From positions 1 to 40,112 of the forward strand of contig CANJCO010000046.1 in NCBI GenBank assembly GCA_947473045.1: a DNA stretch of 40,112 nt. Reading direction: 5' to 3'. Positions 1-7,581 of the stretch are shown piece after piece (within the stretch, counting starts at the first letter, position 1; each line of letters starts with the position of its first letter). This stretch comes from Myxococcales bacterium (GTDB lineage: Bacteria; Myxococcota_A; Polyangia; Polyangiales; Polyangiaceae). Both the position numbers and the translations under genes were made by a program. The notes beneath the pieces were generated by a model. The model was not told the DNA's origin and searched no databases. It saw only the letters and a program-made list of their open reading frames with translations.

Positions 1-543
1 CGGAAACACGGTCTTGTCGTAGGGGTAGAGCCACTTGAAGGTGCCGTCGGCGTTGCCGCCGCCCTTGAGCTTGGTCTGGTCGCTCGCGCTGACGTTGCCC
101 GGGTTTTCGGCGAGCTGCAGGTTCACGGTAACCGTGGTGGAGCCCTGCGCGGCGCCGGACTGCGCGGTCACGTTCGAAACGCCGCCGACCGCGCCACTGG
201 CCGTGAAGGTGCCCATGGCGTCGATCGCGCCGAGCGCCACGTTGTCGATCGACCACTTGGCGGGCGACGCGATGCCGCTGACGAACGCTTGAAACGGCTG
301 CACAACGGGGCTTCCGGACGAAACCAGCGTCGGAGCGTGCGGCTTGATTTCGAGGGTCGGAATGGCGTCGATGAGCGCGGCATCGGGAAACGCCGGCTCG
401 CTATTTTCGTCACCCGGGGTCGGGCCCCCGTCGACGCCGCCGTCGCTGAAGGCGTTGACCGGCTCGCCGTCCGAGCCGCAGGCCACGACTGCGGCGCTGA
501 TCGAAACCACGGCGGCAAGGGCGATTGTCCAGGAAGCTCGCAT
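1..543 (-). CDS. Lipoprotein with Ig-like domain, 3' part beyond window
   Basis: The frame runs open from an ATG at 543 to the left edge, giving 181 residues with no stop, so the gene is truncated by the window. The N-terminus is a signal peptide (MRASWTIALAAVVSISAAVVAC) ending in a lipobox-like AVVAC with Cys at about residue 22, followed by a Gly/Asp/Pro-rich linker. Residues of roughly 65-150 read like a bacterial Ig-like (Big_2-type) fold: a P-T-L opening, a W-S-I-D-N strand, an IDAMGTFTASG turn and a V-TAQSG-ST-VTV strand. A GGAGAG ribosome site lies four bases before the ATG. It is inferred to be an outer-membrane or periplasmic lipoprotein; the real function would lie in the missing part. 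Confident it is a gene, moderate on the domain. Confidence 0.8.
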   Translation of the reverse strand, partial: MRASWTIALAAVVSISAAVVACGSDGEPVNAFSDGGVDGGPTPGDENSEPAFPDAALIDAIPTLEIKPHAPTLVSSGSPVVQPFQAFVSGIASPAKWSIDNVALGAIDAMGTFTASGAVGGVSNVTAQSGAAQGSTTVTVNLQLAENPGNVSASDQTKLKGGGNADGTFKWLYPYDKTVFP

Positions 544-899
544 CGGGTCTCTCCGCGCGCCCCTCGGCGCACGCTCCTCTTTCGAAGGACGATACGCCGA
601 CGCGACCGCGTTCACCACTGCGTGCGTGATGCCTGCAATCTGCGCCGACCGCCATCGCGAAGACGCAGACGGCGACTTCGCCGATGCTTCCCCGGAAATG
701 CGCGAGCGCGGTTGTCGGATTCGTCGCCGTCGACGCCAGCCATCACGCAGGCCGGCGAGCCCCGCGTCGCGTTCGGGTGTCTCACGCCACTGTGGCTCGA
801 CGATGCGGTCGGTCGCATCCTGCGCAAACCGCGGAGCGCGTGATGCAAGCGGCCAGCAGCGCTGATGGCGACGGGTCGATTTCGACCGCGGCGCCGCCC
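544..899. other. Intergenic, 356 bp, no supported gene
   Basis: Open frames here are short, Arg-rich and lack ribosome sites, so none is called. The stretch should hold the promoter of the lipoprotein that starts at 543. The only structured element seen is the small inverted repeat at 874-887, just past the stop of the membrane protein gene. No convincing -35/-10 pair was found by eye. Confidence 0.6.
874..887 (-). terminator. Possible stem-loop after small membrane protein gene
   Basis: GGTCGATTTCGACC is a perfect inverted repeat (five pairs with a four-base loop, or six pairs around two bases) starting 12 bases past the stop of the minus-strand gene at 900-1247. There is no T tract, so it could only be a weak intrinsic terminator or a 3' RNA-stabilising hairpin. 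Confidence 0.3.
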
Positions 900-1247
900 T
901 CAAAAATCGGGATCCTTCCAGGTGCGGTAGGCGAAGGCGAAAAAGAGGCAACCGCCGACCCCGAGGCGCCACGCCGCTGTGCCCATCGTGAACGCGGCGA
1001 CCATGCAAGCGACCCCGACAACGGCGAACGCGACGGCCCAGCCCACGCGCGGAGGCCGCCGCTTCGGGGTGATGCGCGCGAGCGCGGCGACGGGATCCTG
1101 CTCCGCCGCGAAGGCGTCGCTGGCGGGTCGATGCACGACGACGGCGGCGCGGGCGGGCGCAGGCGCGGGCGGCTCGCGCGGCGGGTCGTCGGGCTCCCGG
1201 TAGGAGAGTGCCGGCCGTCGCGGCGGCGGAAACTGCTTGTCGGCCAT
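900..1247 (-). CDS. Small two-TM membrane protein, unknown function
   Basis: 115 residues from the ATG at 1247; an in-frame upstream extension to 1352 is possible, but it is low-complexity and the MADKQFPPPRRPA start looks natural. Residues 1-70 are Pro/Ala/Arg-rich and probably disordered and cytoplasmic. Residues of about 70-110 form two hydrophobic segments (VGWAVAFAVVGVACMVAAF and WRLGVGGCLFFAFAY) separated by a short turn, and the protein ends in a charged RTWKDPDF tail. I recognise no family. It lies 295 bases downstream of livF on the same strand, too far to assume the same transcript. A perfect palindrome at 1351-1368 lies about 100 bases upstream and may be its operator. Confidence 0.65.
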   Translation of the reverse strand: MADKQFPPPRRPALSYREPDDPPREPPAPAPARAAVVVHRPASDAFAAEQDPVAALARITPKRRPPRVGWAVAFAVVGVACMVAAFTMGTAAWRLGVGGCLFFAFAYRTWKDPDF

Positions 1248-1350
1248 GCGCGCAACTGTAGTCGCCGAGGCCGCGCGCGACCACGAATGCCGCAGCATTC
1301 CGGCTACATTTGGCGCTGACGTGCAGCCTGCCACGAGCGTCCGCGGAGCC

Positions 1351-1368
1351 AATTCGGAGATCCGAATT
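1351..1368. promoter_or_regulatory. Perfect 18-bp palindrome, candidate operator
   Basis: AATTCGGAgaTCCGAATT has two fully complementary 8-base arms around a 2-base centre. It sits in the 295-bp gap between livF and the small membrane protein gene, 104 bases before the latter's ATG. It is AT-rich against a GC-rich background. A dimeric repressor such as a TetR- or MarR-type protein commonly binds such dyads; no such regulator is encoded nearby. Confidence 0.4.
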
Positions 1369-1459
1369 TCGACGGAGAAGGTGACCCATGAGGGGCCGCG
1401 GAGTGCGTCGCGCCCATCGCGCGAGCCGCCCCCGATGATGCCCCGGCGGCCCCCGCGAC

Positions 1460-1520
1460 CGCTGTTTGGGACAGCGCCGAGTCTCCGGGTAGTCCCATTT
1501 CATCCTGTTTCATCACAGGA
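1460..1520 (-). terminator. Two tandem hairpins after livF
   Basis: Two stem-loops follow the livF stop (1543) in the direction of transcription. The first is TCCTGT/ACAGGA with a six-base loop (1503-1520); the second is CGCTGT/ACAGCG with a five-base loop (1460-1476). Neither is followed by a T run, so Rho-independent termination would be inefficient. They may end the liv transcript or protect its 3' end. No gene is supported in 1248-1542. Confidence 0.35.
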
Positions 1521-1542
1521 GGCGCTCGCCGGAGCGGCGCGC

Positions 1543-2301
1543 TCAGCCTCCCAGGTAGGCGGCTCGGATCTCTTCGTTCTGCGCGAGCTCGGCGCTCGGG
1601 CCTTCCATCGCGATTTCGCCCGTCTTGAGCACATAGGCCCGCTGGCTGCTGGCGAGGGCGATGCGGGTGTTCTGCTCGACGACCAGTATGGTCACGCCTG
1701 CGTTGGCGATCTTCTTGATCGACTCGAAGATCTGCATCACGAGTTTGGGGGCGATGCCGAGGCTCGGCTCGTCGAGCAGCAGCAGGGCGGGGCGGGCCAT
1801 CATCGCGCGGCCAATCGCGAGCATCTGCTGCTCGCCGCCGCTAAGCGTGCCGCCCTCCTGCGTCATGCGCTCGCCGAGGCGCGGAAACAGGGCCACGACG
1901 TCTTCGAGGGTCTCGCGCATCGCCTTGCGATCGCGGTGGAGATACGCGCCGACTTCGAGGTTTTCGCGCACGGTGAGGTTGGGGAAGATCGCGCGGCCTT
2001 CAGGCACGAGCGAGATGCCGGCGGCCACCAGGTCGGCGGTGGCAGTGTCGTTGATGCGCTTGCCCGCGAACGTGATCTCCCCCGCGCCGATCGGCAGCAG
2101 CCGGGCGATCGACTTCAGCGTGGTGGTCTTGCCGGCGCCGTTGGAGCCGATCATCGCGACGACCTCGCCGGGCATCACGTGCAGGTCGACGCCCTTGAGG
2201 GCGCGAATGCCGCCATACGAGACCTGGAGCGATTTTACTTCGAGCAGCGGCTGGCCGGCCGGCAGTTCGAGCTTGCCGCGTGTGGGATGATCGACGCGCA
2301 T
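1543..2301 (-). CDS. livF: LivF-type branched-chain amino acid ABC transporter ATPase
   Basis: 252 residues. One of the two cytoplasmic ATPases that power import of branched-chain amino acids or related amides through the LivHM pore. Walker A is GSNGAGKT at residues 52-59; further on come the signature LSGGEQQ, the Walker B LLLLDEPS with the LivF-typical LGIAPKLV, and the switch His region replaced by VVEQN as usual in LivF. The start at 2301 overlaps the livG stop by one base (TGATG), so the two are translationally coupled; a longer open frame upstream is only the livG antiframe. About 18 residues of extra N-terminus precede the usual start of the fold. Substrate cannot be deduced, since no binding protein is present. 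Confidence 0.95.
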   Translation of the reverse strand: MRVDHPTRGKLELPAGQPLLEVKSLQVSYGGIRALKGVDLHVMPGEVVAMIGSNGAGKTTTLKSIARLLPIGAGEITFAGKRINDTATADLVAAGISLVPEGRAIFPNLTVRENLEVGAYLHRDRKAMRETLEDVVALFPRLGERMTQEGGTLSGGEQQMLAIGRAMMARPALLLLDEPSLGIAPKLVMQIFESIKKIANAGVTILVVEQNTRIALASSQRAYVLKTGEIAMEGPSAELAQNEEIRAAYLGG

Positions 2302-3089
2302 CAGGCGGCTCCCGGGCCCGCTTCGGGCTCCTCTTCGCCGAGGTAGGCGGCGATGACCTTGCGGTCGGCGCGCACGGCCTCGGGCGCTCCGTGGGCGATC
2401 GTCTCTCCGTGATCGAGCACGTGAATCGTCTCGCACACGCCCATGACGACCTGCATGTTGTGCTCCACCAGCACCACCGACAGCGCGAAGGTGTCGCGCA
2501 GCCAGCGGATCTGCTTTTTGAGACCTTCGGCCTCGCCGTAGTTCATGCCGGCCGCGGGCTCGTCGAGCAGCAGCAGCTTCGGCCTGAGCATCATGGCGCG
2601 GGCGATCTCGAGGCGTCGCTGATTGCCGTACGAGAGCGACGTCGAGGCTTCGTCCCGCATCTCGCTCATCTCGAAGACGTCGAGCAGCTGGCGCGCCTGC
2701 GTGTGCATCGCGGCGTCGTCGTCGTAGTGCGCGCGGGTGCGAAACAGGGCCGATCCGAGGTGGGCCTTTTTCTGCAGCTCGCATGCGACGAGCAGGTTTT
2801 CGAGCACGGTGAGCTGGCCGAACAGGCGAATGTTCTGAAAGGTGCGCCCGATGCCCACGGCCGCGATCTGCGCCGGCTGCAGGGGCAGCAGATCGTGATC
2901 GCCGAAGCGAATCGATCCCGCGTCGTGTTTGTAGACGCCGGTGATGAGGTTGAACACCGTCGTCTTGCCGGCGCCGTTGGGACCGATGAGGCCGAAGATG
3001 CTCTTTTCAGGCACCTCGAAGCTCACTCCGCCGACGGCGCGAAGGCCGCCGAAGCTCTTGGATACGCCGCTGAGAACGAGCGCGCTCAT
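2301..3089 (-). CDS. livG: LivG-type branched-chain amino acid ABC transporter ATPase
   Basis: 262 residues, the second ATPase of the transporter. Walker A GPNGAGKT is at residues 36-43. The LivG-type features follow: GIGRTFQNIRLF in the Q-loop region, the signature LSYGNQRRLEIARA, and Walker B LLLLDEPAAGMN, then the switch HNM motif in VVLVEHNMQVVM. The C-terminus IAAYLGEEE matches the family end. It overlaps livM by four bases (ATGA) and livF by one. Identity as LivG rather than LivF rests on the longer inter-motif region and the AAGMN sequence. Confidence 0.95.
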   Translation of the reverse strand: MSALVLSGVSKSFGGLRAVGGVSFEVPEKSIFGLIGPNGAGKTTVFNLITGVYKHDAGSIRFGDHDLLPLQPAQIAAVGIGRTFQNIRLFGQLTVLENLLVACELQKKAHLGSALFRTRAHYDDDAAMHTQARQLLDVFEMSEMRDEASTSLSYGNQRRLEIARAMMLRPKLLLLDEPAAGMNYGEAEGLKKQIRWLRDTFALSVVLVEHNMQVVMGVCETIHVLDHGETIAHGAPEAVRADRKVIAAYLGEEEPEAGPGAA

Positions 3090-4246
3090 GTGACTGCGGG
3101 CTCCGATTTGGGCCTGGGCCCGGGTCTCTTTTGTCCGAGCTCGCGCTCACCCAGCATGCCCTCGGGCCTGCGGATCATCAGCGCGATCAGCACTACCGAG
3201 TAGATGATCATGCGCAGCGCGTTGAGGTCGACCGTGAGCTCGAAGGTGCCCAGCATGTGGGGCCCGCGAATGAGCTGAGCCACGCTCGTGTTTTGCAGCT
3301 GCTCGATCGCCTTGACGGTGACGGTCACGAAAATGCCGCCGATGATCGCGCCGGAGACGCTGCCCGAGCCGCCGATGATGACCATGGTGATGGCGTCGAA
3401 CGAGGCCTGGAAGTTGAAGGTCTCGGGGTTGACGAGGTAGCTCCCGTCGCGCATCTGCGCGATGAGCCCGCCCGCGACGCCGCCGCCGATCGCCGCGATC
3501 ACGAACGAGGTGACCTTGTAGCGCGTCGGATCGACGCCGACTGCCGCCGCGGCGATCTCGTCTTCGCGCAGGGCGCGCAGGGCTCTGCCCCAACCCGAGA
3601 ATTTCAGCCGCCATGCCGCCACGCAGGCCAGCGTGGTGACGCTGAGCACCCAGAACGGGCCGGCATAGAGCGGCAGTCCCTGACCGTCGGGGCCCATGTA
3701 GCCGTTCTGTCCGCCGAGCTTCGATACGGCGACCGAGAGCGCGTGCAGCGCGCCGCCCGACGACATGGCCTGTCCGATCGTTTCGCCGCCCGAGCCGACC
3801 TGCGCGGTGCCGATCACGAGGCGCACGATCTCGGCGAAACCGAGCGTGACGATGGCGAGGTAGTCGCCCTTGAGGCGAAGGCTGGGCAGGCCGACGATGA
3901 AGCCGAAGAGCGCAGCGACCGCCGCCGATGCGAGCAGGCACGCGGGTACCACGATGAAGCTGCGGGCGAGGGTGGCGTCGCCGCCGCCGAGCCACTTGTG
4001 CATGTTGCCGCTGAGCACTGCGCTCGTGTACGCGCCGAGGCTGACGAACCCAGCGTGCCCGATCGAAAATTGCCCGGCCATGCCGTTGATGACGTTGAGC
4101 GACAGGGCCACGACGACGTTGCACGCGGCCAGCATGACGAGCTGCCGGACGGAGCCGTCGGTCACGAGCACCGGCAACGCCCAATCGAGCGCCATCGCCA
4201 CGACGAGCGCGCCCGCAACGAAGATCGCCGTTCGGTACTTGTGCAT
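3086..4246 (-). CDS. livM: LivM-type branched-chain amino acid ABC permease
   Basis: 386 residues with multiple hydrophobic segments from residue 8 onwards. LivM hallmarks are clear: ALSLNVINGMAGQFSIGHAGFVSLGAYTSA near the N-terminus, LRLKGDYLAIVTLGFAEIVRLV in the middle, the cytoplasmic coupling motif GWGRALRALREDEIAAAAVGVDPTRYKVTSFV, and MVIIGGSGSVSGAIIGG near the end. It forms half of an inner-membrane pore. The usual partner permease LivH is not encoded next to it: a patatin gene lies 53 bases upstream. Either LivH is elsewhere in the genome or this set works with another permease. A GAGAAG-like ribosome site is just before the ATG. Confidence 0.95.
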   Translation of the reverse strand: MHKYRTAIFVAGALVVAMALDWALPVLVTDGSVRQLVMLAACNVVVALSLNVINGMAGQFSIGHAGFVSLGAYTSAVLSGNMHKWLGGGDATLARSFIVVPACLLASAAVAALFGFIVGLPSLRLKGDYLAIVTLGFAEIVRLVIGTAQVGSGGETIGQAMSSGGALHALSVAVSKLGGQNGYMGPDGQGLPLYAGPFWVLSVTTLACVAAWRLKFSGWGRALRALREDEIAAAAVGVDPTRYKVTSFVIAAIGGGVAGGLIAQMRDGSYLVNPETFNFQASFDAITMVIIGGSGSVSGAIIGGIFVTVTVKAIEQLQNTSVAQLIRGPHMLGTFELTVDLNALRMIIYSVVLIALMIRRPEGMLGERELGQKRPGPRPKSEPAVT

Positions 4247-4299
4247 CTTCTCTCAGCTCTTATCGGGGTTGCAGCCTCTTTGGAAGGGCGCTGGCCCGG

Positions 4300-5535
4300 T
4301 CACGCGACGCAAGTGGCCATCGCCTCGACGAACGCGCACAGCTCGCCATGGCGCGCTCGCGCGTCGGCGCGGCCGAGCTCGATCAGCTGCCCGGCGAAGC
4401 CGCCGTCGAACAGGAGGTAAGACAGCAGGTCGCTCTCGTTTTTTGCGCCTTCGCGCTCGGCGAGGTGACGCATCACCCGGCCCATCACGCCCTTGACGCG
4501 CGAAAAGTGTGCACTGTGCACGTATTCGGTGGCGAGCTTTCCGATGTCCTGCGTGGAGCGCACGAGCAGGGCGCGCAGCGTGCGGATGCCGTGCCCCCGC
4601 TCGTAGCCGAGCTGCGCGTTGAGCTGATCGACAAAGCCCGGGCCGTAGGCGCGCGAGCCGGCGTCGACGATTCGGTTGATGCTCTCGAGTCGCGCGAGGT
4701 CGGTGTCGATGCGGTCGAGCAGCAGCGCGTTGAGGGTCTTGCCGAGCAGAAAAAACGGACCCGGGAACTGCTCTTCGGTGCTCGGGGTGCCGCTGAGCGC
4801 CTCGCCGCCGATGTGGCGCGGATTGATGACGATGACGCCGTCGGCGCCGAGCCTTCGCGCCGGCGACAGGGGCACGTTCTGGCGGAGTCCGCCGTCGCAG
4901 TGGTATTCACCGCCGAGGCGCACCGCGCGAAAAAGCATCGGCACCGCGGCCGAGGCGAGCGCGTGTTGGGCTGTGATCTGGGCGGCTCTCGGGATGATGG
5001 TCGGATCGCGGCTCCAGCGCGGAATGTCGCCGTCTTTGCGCTGCACGAACACCACAGTTTTTCCGCTGGCGACGTGGGTGGTCGAAACTGTGAGGGCCTC
5101 GAGGTGACCGGCCTCGAGGTTGCGCGCGATGCGCCCGAACGGGATGCGGGTCTCGATGAGCCGTTCGAGCCCGGAGGCGTCGAGCAGGCCGCCCTCGCGG
5201 CGGGCGCCGCTGTCGCTCGGGGCCTTCGACCGACCCAGAAAACGCGCGCCGAGAGCGAGCACGCCGCCGATGTCCGGGGCGATGATCTCGCTCACGTCGA
5301 GCTTCGACCACACGTCGATGAGCCGGCCCACGGCGCCGGGGCCTTCGTCGGCGTGCGCGGACAGTCCGCATGCGTTGAGCGCCCCTACGCTCGTGCCGCA
5401 CAGGATGTCGAAGCGCACCTCGATGCCCGTGTCGCGAGAAACTTCGCGGACGAGGTGGTCGACCACGCCGACTTCGTAGGCCCCGCGAGCCGCTCCTCCC
5501 GCGAGCACGAGAGCGAGCCGCTTTTTGCCTATCAT
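4300..5535 (-). CDS. Patatin-like phospholipase
   Basis: 411 residues. The patatin catalytic dyad is complete: an oxyanion loop GGAARGAYEVG at residues 13-23, nucleophile Ser49 in GTSVG, and Asp214 in the DGG motif (HCDGGLRQNVPLSPA). Such enzymes hydrolyse acyl esters of phospholipids; related proteins act at membranes or as secreted effectors. No signal peptide is visible, so it is probably cytoplasmic or peripheral. The C-terminal 140 residues, after the hydrolase fold, are helical, with no recognised domain. The ATG at 5535 is preferred over one at 5673 because the latter would run into the regulator gene. It sits 43 bases after the regulator and 53 before livM on the same strand, so it could be in the same transcript. 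Confidence 0.9.
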   Translation of the reverse strand: MIGKKRLALVLAGGAARGAYEVGVVDHLVREVSRDTGIEVRFDILCGTSVGALNACGLSAHADEGPGAVGRLIDVWSKLDVSEIIAPDIGGVLALGARFLGRSKAPSDSGARREGGLLDASGLERLIETRIPFGRIARNLEAGHLEALTVSTTHVASGKTVVFVQRKDGDIPRWSRDPTIIPRAAQITAQHALASAAVPMLFRAVRLGGEYHCDGGLRQNVPLSPARRLGADGVIVINPRHIGGEALSGTPSTEEQFPGPFFLLGKTLNALLLDRIDTDLARLESINRIVDAGSRAYGPGFVDQLNAQLGYERGHGIRTLRALLVRSTQDIGKLATEYVHSAHFSRVKGVMGRVMRHLAEREGAKNESDLLSYLLFDGGFAGQLIELGRADARARHGELCAFVEAMATCVA

Positions 5536-5578
5536 CCGATCAATATACGCTGCCCGTCCGGCCGGGCGAAGTGCGGCG

Positions 5579-7000
5579 TCAACCGTCGTCGCCGGGCGCG
5601 GGCTCGGGCTCCCCGAGGCGCCTGTACAGCGTCGCGCGACCGATGCCGAGGAGCTTCGCGGCCTGACCGACATTGCCGCCGGCGACCTTCATGGCGTGGA
5701 TGATCGCGCGTCGCTCGAGCTCGCGGAGCGGGATGACGGGGTGGTCTTCGGGGCGCAGCGTCGGGTGGCCGGAGGGGGGAAGCGCTTCATCGGGAAGCGC
5801 GATGGCGCGCACCTGGGGCGGAAGATGCGCCAGCGCGATCTGATCGCTCTGGCAGGCGAGCATCGCGCGGTGCACCACGTTCTCGAGCTCGCGCACGTTG
5901 CCGGGCCACCGGTAGGCCATGAGCGCCTGCATCGCCTCGTGGCTCACGCGGGCGATCGGGCGACCTACGTCGACCGACAATTTTTGCAGAAAGTGACCGA
6001 CCAGCAGCGGCACGTCGCCTGCCCGCTCGCGCAGCGGCGGCACCCGAATCGGGTAGGCGATCAGGCGAAAATACAGGTCTTCGCGAAACCGCCCGGCGCG
6101 CACATCGGCCTCGAGATCGCGCTGCGTCGCGCACACCACGCGCACGTCGATCGGTACATCAACGGTGGCGCCCGCCCGGCGGATGACCGATTGGCGCAGG
6201 GTGCGAAGTACGGCCGCCTGCGTCCCCTGACTCATGTCGCCGATCTCGTCGAGAAATAGCGTTCCGTGGTGCGCCTGCTCGAACCGGCCGGACCGCCCGA
6301 ACCGCGCGCCGCCGTACGCCCCTTTCTCCTGACCGAACAGCTCGATTTCCTGCTGGCCGGGCGCCAGGGCCGCGCAGTTGATGGCCACGAACGGGCCGTT
6401 TCTGCGCTTGCCGTGATCGTGAATCGCGCGCGCGACGAGCTCCTTGCCGCTGCCGCTCTCTCCCAGAATGCAAACTGTGATGTCACTGTCCATCACACGC
6501 GCCACCTGGTCCATCACCTCGAGCGCCCCGCGGCTCTGACCGATGACCTTGCCGCGCTCGTCCATCTGCGTGGCGAGCGTGCGGAGCCGAACGGCCATCG
6601 CGCGCCGCTCCCACGCGCGCTTGACGGCCGCGGCGAGGCGCTCGCGATCGAGCGGCTTCGTCAAGTAATCGTAGGCTCCGGCGCGCATCGCCGCGACGGC
6701 GACGTCGATGCGCGTCTCGGCGGTGGTGACCACGATCGTGGCGTCCGCGTCGAGGGCGCGCAGATGCGCCAGCACGTCGATGCCGGACACATCGCCGAGG
6801 CCCAGATCGAGGCAGACGACGTCGGCGCGGGCTGCGGCGAGCGCGGAGCGGCCGTCGGCGTAGGTCGACACGTCGTAGCCGAGCGCCACGAGCCAGCGCG
6901 CGAGCAGCGTGCGGGCGATCTCGTCGTCATCGACCACGGCGACGCGGACGCGCGCGTCTGCGGTGGCTGCCTCGGCGCTGAAGTCGGGACCGGCTTCCAT
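5579..7000 (-). CDS. NtrC-type response regulator with altered GAFTGA loop
   Basis: 473 residues in three parts. The receiver domain (about 17-130) has the acidic triad around Asp24-Asp26 and phosphoacceptor Asp65 (VVCLDLGLGD), with the TTAET and TKPL switch residues. The AAA+ domain (about 155-390) has Walker A GESGSGKE at 180-187, Walker B GTLFLDEIGDM, the arginine-finger region and the WPGNVRELENVV sensor II motif. A Fis-type HTH (NVGQAAKLLGIGRATLYRRL) ends the protein. The sigma-54-contacting loop, usually GAFTGA, is GAYGGA (residues 227-232): the Thr that touches sigma-54 is Gly. This may abolish or alter activation. No sensor kinase is encoded alongside. It is the first gene of a same-strand run leading to patatin and livMGF. 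Confidence 0.93.
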   Translation of the reverse strand: MEAGPDFSAEAATADARVRVAVVDDDEIARTLLARWLVALGYDVSTYADGRSALAAARADVVCLDLGLGDVSGIDVLAHLRALDADATIVVTTAETRIDVAVAAMRAGAYDYLTKPLDRERLAAAVKRAWERRAMAVRLRTLATQMDERGKVIGQSRGALEVMDQVARVMDSDITVCILGESGSGKELVARAIHDHGKRRNGPFVAINCAALAPGQQEIELFGQEKGAYGGARFGRSGRFEQAHHGTLFLDEIGDMSQGTQAAVLRTLRQSVIRRAGATVDVPIDVRVVCATQRDLEADVRAGRFREDLYFRLIAYPIRVPPLRERAGDVPLLVGHFLQKLSVDVGRPIARVSHEAMQALMAYRWPGNVRELENVVHRAMLACQSDQIALAHLPPQVRAIALPDEALPPSGHPTLRPEDHPVIPLRELERRAIIHAMKVAGGNVGQAAKLLGIGRATLYRRLGEPEPAPGDDG

Positions 7001-7151
7001 GCTCCGAGTGTATGTACGACCGACGCGCCGCGATGGTTAGCGCCATCTGCATCGCGCGCCCGGAACTTGGCCGCTGCGCGCGCGGCGTCGTAGCCATGCA
7101 GTCACCGCTCGCGAAGCTGATCGCGTGCAAACTGCAATGATGGAGGCAACG
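7001..7151. promoter_or_regulatory. Divergent intergenic region, regulator / exported protein
   Basis: This 151-bp gap separates two divergently read genes and must carry both promoters. A small inverted repeat, GATGG-N6-CCATC, lies at 7032-7047. A ribosome site GGAGG is at about 7142-7146 before the plus-strand gene. No clear sigma-54 (GG-N10-GC) or sigma-70 element was found by eye. Confidence 0.4.
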
Positions 7152-7577
7152 ATGCGCGTAGTGCATCTGCTGGCGCTGACCTGTTTTGCCATTTTCGTGG
7201 CCCAGGACGTGCGCGCGGAAATGAAGACGGTCTCGCTCGGAGAAGTGAGCGTGGTCGGGCGCTCCGACGGCGTGCTCAATCCGCGAATCGTGCTCGTCGC
7301 GCAGGACGAAATCGGTCGACTCGACCTGACCCACGCCCACAAGCAGGCGGTGCTCAGCCTGAGCGTGGTGCGCCTCGACACGGAGCCCCGCCCGGGAGGC
7401 GCTTCGGCGACCTGCGTGGTGTCGGTGGCCCTTCGCAATCCGAAGTCGGGCGCGGTGTTCGCGGTCGTCGAGGGACGCGCCCGCGCAGAGGGCGCGCAAA
7501 TCGTCTCGCTTGAATCGAGCGCGCTGCGGGGCGCGGTTCACGGCGCCGTCGCGCGCATTCCCGACGCCCTGCGCTGA
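7152..7577 (+). CDS. Small exported protein, unknown function
   Basis: 141 residues from the ATG at 7152, chosen because GGAGG lies six bases upstream and because it puts a signal peptide at the very N-terminus (MRVVHLLALTCFAIFVAQDVRA, probable cleavage after ARA-like VRA). Upstream in-frame ATGs at 7125 and 7140 are less likely. The mature part of about 119 residues is beta-rich and has no motif I recognise. It is divergent from the regulator and convergent with the lipoprotein ending at 7582, four bases away. It stands alone on its strand and its role is unknown. Confidence 0.75.
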   Translation: MRVVHLLALTCFAIFVAQDVRAEMKTVSLGEVSVVGRSDGVLNPRIVLVAQDEIGRLDLTHAHKQAVLSLSVVRLDTEPRPGGASATCVVSVALRNPKSGAVFAVVEGRARAEGAQIVSLESSALRGAVHGAVARIPDALR

Positions 7578-7581
7578 AGCG

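Noticed and set aside
289-865. Overlapping plus-strand frames at the left edge
   Set aside because: Arg-rich, no ribosome site, and opposite the signal-peptide-bearing lipoprotein.
1308-1325. TGGC..TGC sequence resembling a sigma-54 promoter
   Set aside because: The GG to GC spacing is one base short and it points away from the minus-strand genes.
1304-1516. 70-codon minus-strand frame in the gap below livF
   Set aside because: No ribosome site or recognised features, and it overlaps the hairpins and the palindrome.
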